Assembly (NCBI GenBank): GCA_052289195.1 | Contig: DAWAJD010000006.1 | Location: forward strand, 6,470 to 70,469 | Reading direction: 5' to 3' | DNA length: 64,000 nucleotides | DNA from: UBA4644 sp900555855 | GTDB taxonomy: Bacteria; Bacillota; Clostridia; Oscillospirales; Butyricicoccaceae | Shown: positions 60,742-64,000 of the stretch, piece by piece | How positions within the stretch are numbered: position 1 is the stretch's first letter | Layout of the letters: every line of letters starts with the position of its first letter | Notes under the pieces: generated by a model | Told to the model about the DNA's origin: nothing | The model's input: the letters and a program-made list of their open reading frames with translations, nothing else | Database searches by the model: none | Position numbers and translations under genes: made by a program

Positions 60742-60815
60742 AAATGAGCCGGTGAAAAATCGAAAACACTTTGTAATTCACCGTCGAAACCGCTTGCATT
60801 TTGTTTTTTCGCGGA

Positions 60816-62339
60816 TCAAAGCAGCGCTTCCCGGTCCAGCGAGCGGTATTGGATGGCCTCCGCCGCGTGCAGCTCGGAGATCTGTTCCTCCCCGGCCAGG
60901 TCGGCAATGGTCCGGGCCACCTTCAGGATCCGGTCATAGGACCGGGCGGAAAGGCCCAGCCGGTCAAAGGCTCCCTCCATCAGCAGCCGGGCCTCCTCCG
61001 TCAGCGGGCAGCAGTCCCGCATCATGCCGGGGAGCAGCTGGGCGTTGCAATAGACGCCCGTCCCGGCATAGCGGCGCTTCTGGATGTCCCGGGCCCGGTT
61101 GACCCGCTCCCGGATGCGCTCCGAGCTTTCTGCGGGCTTCCGGTCCTTCAGCTGCTCATAGGGGACGCTGGGCACATTGATGTGCAGGTCGATCCGATCC
61201 AGCATGGGGCCGGAGATTTTCTTGCGGTAATTGCGGATGCTCTGCTCCGAGCAGGTGCATCGGCCGGAGGGATGGCCGAAATAGCCGCAGCGGCAGGGAT
61301 TCATGGCGCACACCAGCATAAAGCGGCTGGGATAGGTGCAGCTGCCGCTGATGCGGGAAACGGTGACCTGCCCATCCTCCAGCGGTTGGCGCAGCGTCTC
61401 GATCACATCCCGGCGAAACTCCGGCAGCTCGTCCAGAAACAAAACCCCGTTGTGGGAGAGGGAGATCTCGCCCGGTCTGGTCCGCCCTGCGCCGCCGCCA
61501 GCCATGCCCACGGCAGAGACCGTGTGATGGGGGCTGCGGAAGGGACGGGCCTGGAGCATAGGCTGATGCTTGCCCAAAAGCCCCGCCACAGAGTAGACCT
61601 TGCTGCTCTCCAGCGATTCCTCCAGCGTCAGATCCGGCAGGATGGAGGGCAGGCGCTTGGCCAGCATGCTCTTGCCGCTGCCCGGCGGGCCGATCATCAG
61701 GATATGGTGGGAGCCGGCGGCGGCGATCTCCAGCGCACGCTTGACGCTCTCCTGCCCCATCACATCGGCAAAGTCCAGGCTGTCCGGCCGGACGGTATGG
61801 AACTGGAAGGGCGGCTCCGGCTGAATGAGCTCTGCGCCCTCCAGATGCCGGGTCAGCTGGGCCACATCCCGGACGGGATAGACCGTCAGGCCCTGGCAGA
61901 CGCTGGCCTCCGCGGCATTTTCCGCCGGGACGAACAGGGCAGTCAGCCCTGCCTCCCGGGCAGCCATGGCCATGGGCAGCACCCCGGAGGCCGGCTGGAG
62001 CCTGCCCTCCAGCGTCAGCTCGCCCAGAAAGCCTGCGTCGGCAGGCGGGGGCGGGAGCTGGCCGGAGGCGCACAGCAGGCCCACCAGCATGGGCAGGTCA
62101 TAGACCGGGCCTTCCTTTTTCAGGTCGCCGGGGGCCAGATTCACCGTGATGCGCCGCTGGGGAAAATTGAAGCCGCAGTTTTTCACCGCCGCCCGGACCC
62201 TGTCCCGGGCCTCCTTGACCGAGGCGTCCGGCAGGCCCACGATATCAAATTGCGGCAGCCCGCCGCTGAGATCGCACTGGCACAGCACCGGCTGGCCCTT
62301 GATGCCGACGATCCCGCAGGAATGGATATTTGCTACCAT
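60816..62339 (-). CDS. comM: ComM/YifB-family AAA+ ATPase (Mg-chelatase-like)
   Basis: 507 residues. In Gram-negatives ComM is a helicase that extends integrated DNA during transformation; the role in Firmicutes is less clear. The N-terminal ChlI-like domain (MVANIHSCGIVG; GLPDASVKEARDRVRAA near 35) is followed by the AAA domain with Walker A GPPGSGKSMLAKRL near residue 219 and GVLFLDELPEFRRDV near 300, then a ChlI C-terminal helical domain. ATG 62339 follows CGGGAGGAAG. Confidence 0.93.
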   Translation of the reverse strand: MVANIHSCGIVGIKGQPVLCQCDLSGGLPQFDIVGLPDASVKEARDRVRAAVKNCGFNFPQRRITVNLAPGDLKKEGPVYDLPMLVGLLCASGQLPPPPADAGFLGELTLEGRLQPASGVLPMAMAAREAGLTALFVPAENAAEASVCQGLTVYPVRDVAQLTRHLEGAELIQPEPPFQFHTVRPDSLDFADVMGQESVKRALEIAAAGSHHILMIGPPGSGKSMLAKRLPSILPDLTLEESLESSKVYSVAGLLGKHQPMLQARPFRSPHHTVSAVGMAGGGAGRTRPGEISLSHNGVLFLDELPEFRRDVIETLRQPLEDGQVTVSRISGSCTYPSRFMLVCAMNPCRCGYFGHPSGRCTCSEQSIRNYRKKISGPMLDRIDLHINVPSVPYEQLKDRKPAESSERIRERVNRARDIQKRRYAGTGVYCNAQLLPGMMRDCCPLTEEARLLMEGAFDRLGLSARSYDRILKVARTIADLAGEEQISELHAAEAIQYRSLDREALL

Positions 62340-62370
62340 AGCGCTTCCTCCCGCTGCTTTTCTCTTTGCG

Positions 62371-62400
62371 CCGGCGCGGTTTTGCAGCGCGCCGGTTTTT
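62371..62400. repeat. Hairpin with T-run in the comM leader
   Basis: 8-bp stem (CCGGCGCG and CGCGCCGG), 9-nt loop, then TTTTT on the plus strand. It could stop antisense transcription or structure the comM leader. Confidence 0.5.
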
Positions 62401-62403
62401 TCC

Positions 62404-62432
62404 ATCATAGCATATTCTGTTTTCTCATGCAA
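62404..62432 (-). promoter_or_regulatory. Sigma-A promoter for comM
   Basis: On minus, TTGCAT (62427-62432) and TATGAT (62404-62409) with a 17-bp spacer. Confidence 0.7.
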
Positions 62433-62577
62433 TCGAAAGGGGCCTTTTCCGGACAGATTCCGGCGGATTTCGCCCGGAAGGCGGCAAAATGCCTGAAATT
62501 TCGGCGGGTTTTCGTTCCTGAGCACAAAAGGCAATGGAAGTTTGTCTGTTTTTTCGAAAAAAAATGCGAGAAAGCAG

Positions 62578-62606
62578 TTTACATCCAGGGCTTTTCCTGC
62601 TAAAAT
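62578..62606 (+). promoter_or_regulatory. Sigma-A promoter for nifJ
   Basis: TTTACA (62578-62583) and TAAAAT (62601-62606) with a 17-bp spacer, 61 bp before the start. Confidence 0.65.
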
Positions 62607-62667
62607 AAAGCTTGGTCTATTATGTCCGTTTTTTAACCTTGCAAATATAAAAGGAGGCAATCCATCT

Positions 62668-64000
62668 ATGGCAAGAAAAATGAAATCCATGGACGGCAAC
62701 AACGCCGCGGCGCATGTATCCTATGCATTCACCGAAGTTGCTGCCATCTACCCCATCACGCCTTCCAGCCCCATGGCCGACTTTGTTGACCAGTGGTCCG
62801 CCAATGGTCTGAAGAACATCTTCGGCAATCAGGTGAAGGTCGTGGAGATGCAGTCCGAAGCCGGCGCCGCCGGCGCGGTCCACGGCAGTCTGGGCACCGG
62901 CGCCCTGACCACCACCTACACCGCGTCCCAGGGCCTGCTGCTGATGATCCCCAACATGTATAAGATCGCAGCAGAGCAGCTTCCCTCCGTGTTCCATGTT
63001 TCCGCCCGTACCGTCTCCACCCACGCGCTGAACATCTTCGGCGATCATTCCGATGTGTACGCCTGCCGTCAGACCGGCTTCGCCATGCTGTGCGAGACCA
63101 ATCCGCAGGAAGTCATGGATCTGGCTCCCGTGGCCCATCTGGCTGCGCTGGAGGGCAAGGTCCCCTTCATCAACTTCTTCGACGGTTTCCGTACCAGCCA
63201 CGAGATCCAGAAGATCGCCGTTTGGGATTATGACGATCTGAAGGATATGTGCGACATGGACGCCGTGGCCGAGTTCCGCAAGCACGCGCTGAACCCCGAG
63301 CATCCCCATATGCGCGGCTCTCACGAGAACGGCGATATCTTCTTCCAGCACCGCGAGGCCTGCAACAAGTACTATGACGCTCTGCCCGCCGTGGTGGAGA
63401 AGTGCATGGCGAAGGTCAACGCCAAGCTGGGCACCGACTATCAGCTGTTCAACTACTATGGCGCCCCCGACGCCGACCGCGTGATCGTGGCCATGGGCTC
63501 CATCTGCGACGTGGCCGAGGAGGTCATCGACTATCTGAACGCCCACGGCGAGAAGGTCGGCCTGGTGAAGGTCCGCCTGTTCCGTCCGTTCGTGGCTGAG
63601 AAGCTGCTGGCTGCCATCCCCGCCTCCTGCAAGCAGATCGCCGTTCTGGACCGCACCAAGGAGCCCGGCTCCCTGGGCGAGCCCCTGTATCAGGATGTTG
63701 TCACCGCTCTGGCCAACGCCGGCCGCACCGACATCAAGGTCTTCGGCGGCCGCTACGGTCTGGGCTCCAAGGATACGCCTCCCGCATCCGTCTTTGCCAT
63801 CTACACCGCCATGCAGAACGGCACCATCCAGCGCCAGTTCACCATCGGCATCGTGGACGATGTGACCAACCTGTCTCTGCCTGAGGACAAGAACGCACCC
63901 AACACCGCCGCGGAAGGCACCATCGAGTGCAAGTTCTGGGGTCTGGGCGGCGACGGCACCGTCGGCGCGAACAAGAACTCCATCAAGATCATCGGCGACC
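62668..64000 (+). CDS. nifJ: Pyruvate:ferredoxin (flavodoxin) oxidoreductase, N-terminal part
   Basis: Central anaerobic enzyme that oxidises pyruvate to acetyl-CoA and CO2 and reduces ferredoxin. About 444 residues are visible and the frame is open to the window end; the full enzyme is near 1,170 residues. Domain I blocks are VAAIYPITPSSPMADF near residue 24 and VEMQSEAGAAGAVHG near 60; domain II starts near 260. The start ATG follows AAAGGAGGCAA. Codon use is skewed towards C- and G-ending codons, consistent with high expression. Confidence 0.96.
   Translation, partial: MARKMKSMDGNNAAAHVSYAFTEVAAIYPITPSSPMADFVDQWSANGLKNIFGNQVKVVEMQSEAGAAGAVHGSLGTGALTTTYTASQGLLLMIPNMYKIAAEQLPSVFHVSARTVSTHALNIFGDHSDVYACRQTGFAMLCETNPQEVMDLAPVAHLAALEGKVPFINFFDGFRTSHEIQKIAVWDYDDLKDMCDMDAVAEFRKHALNPEHPHMRGSHENGDIFFQHREACNKYYDALPAVVEKCMAKVNAKLGTDYQLFNYYGAPDADRVIVAMGSICDVAEEVIDYLNAHGEKVGLVKVRLFRPFVAEKLLAAIPASCKQIAVLDRTKEPGSLGEPLYQDVVTALANAGRTDIKVFGGRYGLGSKDTPPASVFAIYTAMQNGTIQRQFTIGIVDDVTNLSLPEDKNAPNTAAEGTIECKFWGLGGDGTVGANKNSIKIIGD

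Larger units (their letters stand above)
60482..60815. other. 334-bp intergenic region without a supported gene
   Basis: It holds the degV terminator (60506-60547), then about 200 bases richer in A and T than the surroundings. These contain four DnaA-box-like sites (60678-60741) and a 7-bp inverted repeat (CGGTGAA and TTCACCG, 60750-60783). No protein-coding reading frame is convincing and I see no known RNA motif. Confidence 0.6.
62340..62667. other. 328-bp divergent intergenic region comM/nifJ
   Basis: It contains the comM promoter (62404-62432), a hairpin with a T-run (62371-62400), and the nifJ promoter (62578-62606). The rest (62433-62577) shows no recognised element. Confidence 0.7.

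Noticed and set aside
1..64000. CRISPR arrays, tRNA or rRNA genes, insertion sequences, prophage genes
   Set aside because: None seen on reading both strands; no regularly spaced repeats or transposase and integrase motifs.

Overview
The window is a GC-rich (roughly 60%) stretch of chromosome from an endospore-forming Firmicute, most likely a gut clostridium of the Oscillospiraceae type. The lineage is inferred from an IspH-ribosomal S1 fusion, a full spoIIIAA-AH operon, gpr-spoIIP beside rpsT, GerW/YtfJ, AddAB recombination, a family I pyrophosphatase and a NifJ-type pyruvate:ferredoxin oxidoreductase. Two 10-N runs (27419-27428 and 43997-44006) mark it as a scaffolded draft or metagenome assembly. 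Almost all of it is core housekeeping and sporulation sequence. I see no prophage, insertion sequence, CRISPR array, tRNA, rRNA or toxin-antitoxin locus.

Layout. 1-3.5 kb (minus): nucleoside-type ABC importer (YufO, YufP, partial YufQ) behind its own promoter and a hairpin leader. 3.7-5.6 kb (plus): EamA exporter and Lgt. 5.6-7.6 kb (minus): gpr and spoIIP, divergent from rpsT and a homodimeric-type ABC exporter (7.7-9.8 kb). 9.9-24.6 kb (minus): a tight unidirectional run in transcription order lon, engB, lysA, M50 protease, scpA, scpB, ytfI-like, ytfJ, dacF, rluB, rpiR, HI0933-type flavoprotein, cmk, plsC, ispH-rpsA; many junctions overlap by a few bases. 24.9-29.8 kb: a Cys-rich unknown protein (plus), a membrane-anchored parvulin foldase (minus), then rpmE, hflX and yigZ (plus). 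29.9-36.8 kb (minus): addB-addA. 37.0-41.7 kb (plus): a glycosyltransferase-CsaB fusion and a PstS-like lipoprotein fusion. 41.8-46.9 kb (minus): spoIIIAA-AH followed by the Asp23-family gene yqhY.

47.0-50.9 kb (plus): a MarR regulator with two ABC half-transporters whose motifs predict a heterodimer with one degenerate ATP site. 51.0-56.7 kb: ppa, nadE (minus), a PflX-like radical SAM protein, PepV dipeptidase and nth (minus). 56.8-60.5 kb (plus): CPBP protease, PepF and DegV. 60.8-62.3 kb (minus): comM/yifB. From 62.7 kb: nifJ, running off the window.

Many units begin with a recognisable sigma-A promoter (usually 17-bp spacing) and many end in a perfect hairpin; hairpins between convergent genes often have an A-tract and a T-tract and can work both ways. 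The sporulation genes (gpr, spoIIP, dacF, ytfJ, ytfI-like, spoIIIA, possibly the Cys-rich gene) cover spore-cortex and engulfment functions. Non-textbook observations are a DnaA-box-like cluster in the 334-bp gap after degV, the glycosyltransferase-CsaB fusion, an AddB without a Walker A lysine, a probable CTG start in spoIIIAE, and face-to-face overlapping promoters between nth and the CPBP gene. I did not find a convincing wholly new multi-gene system.
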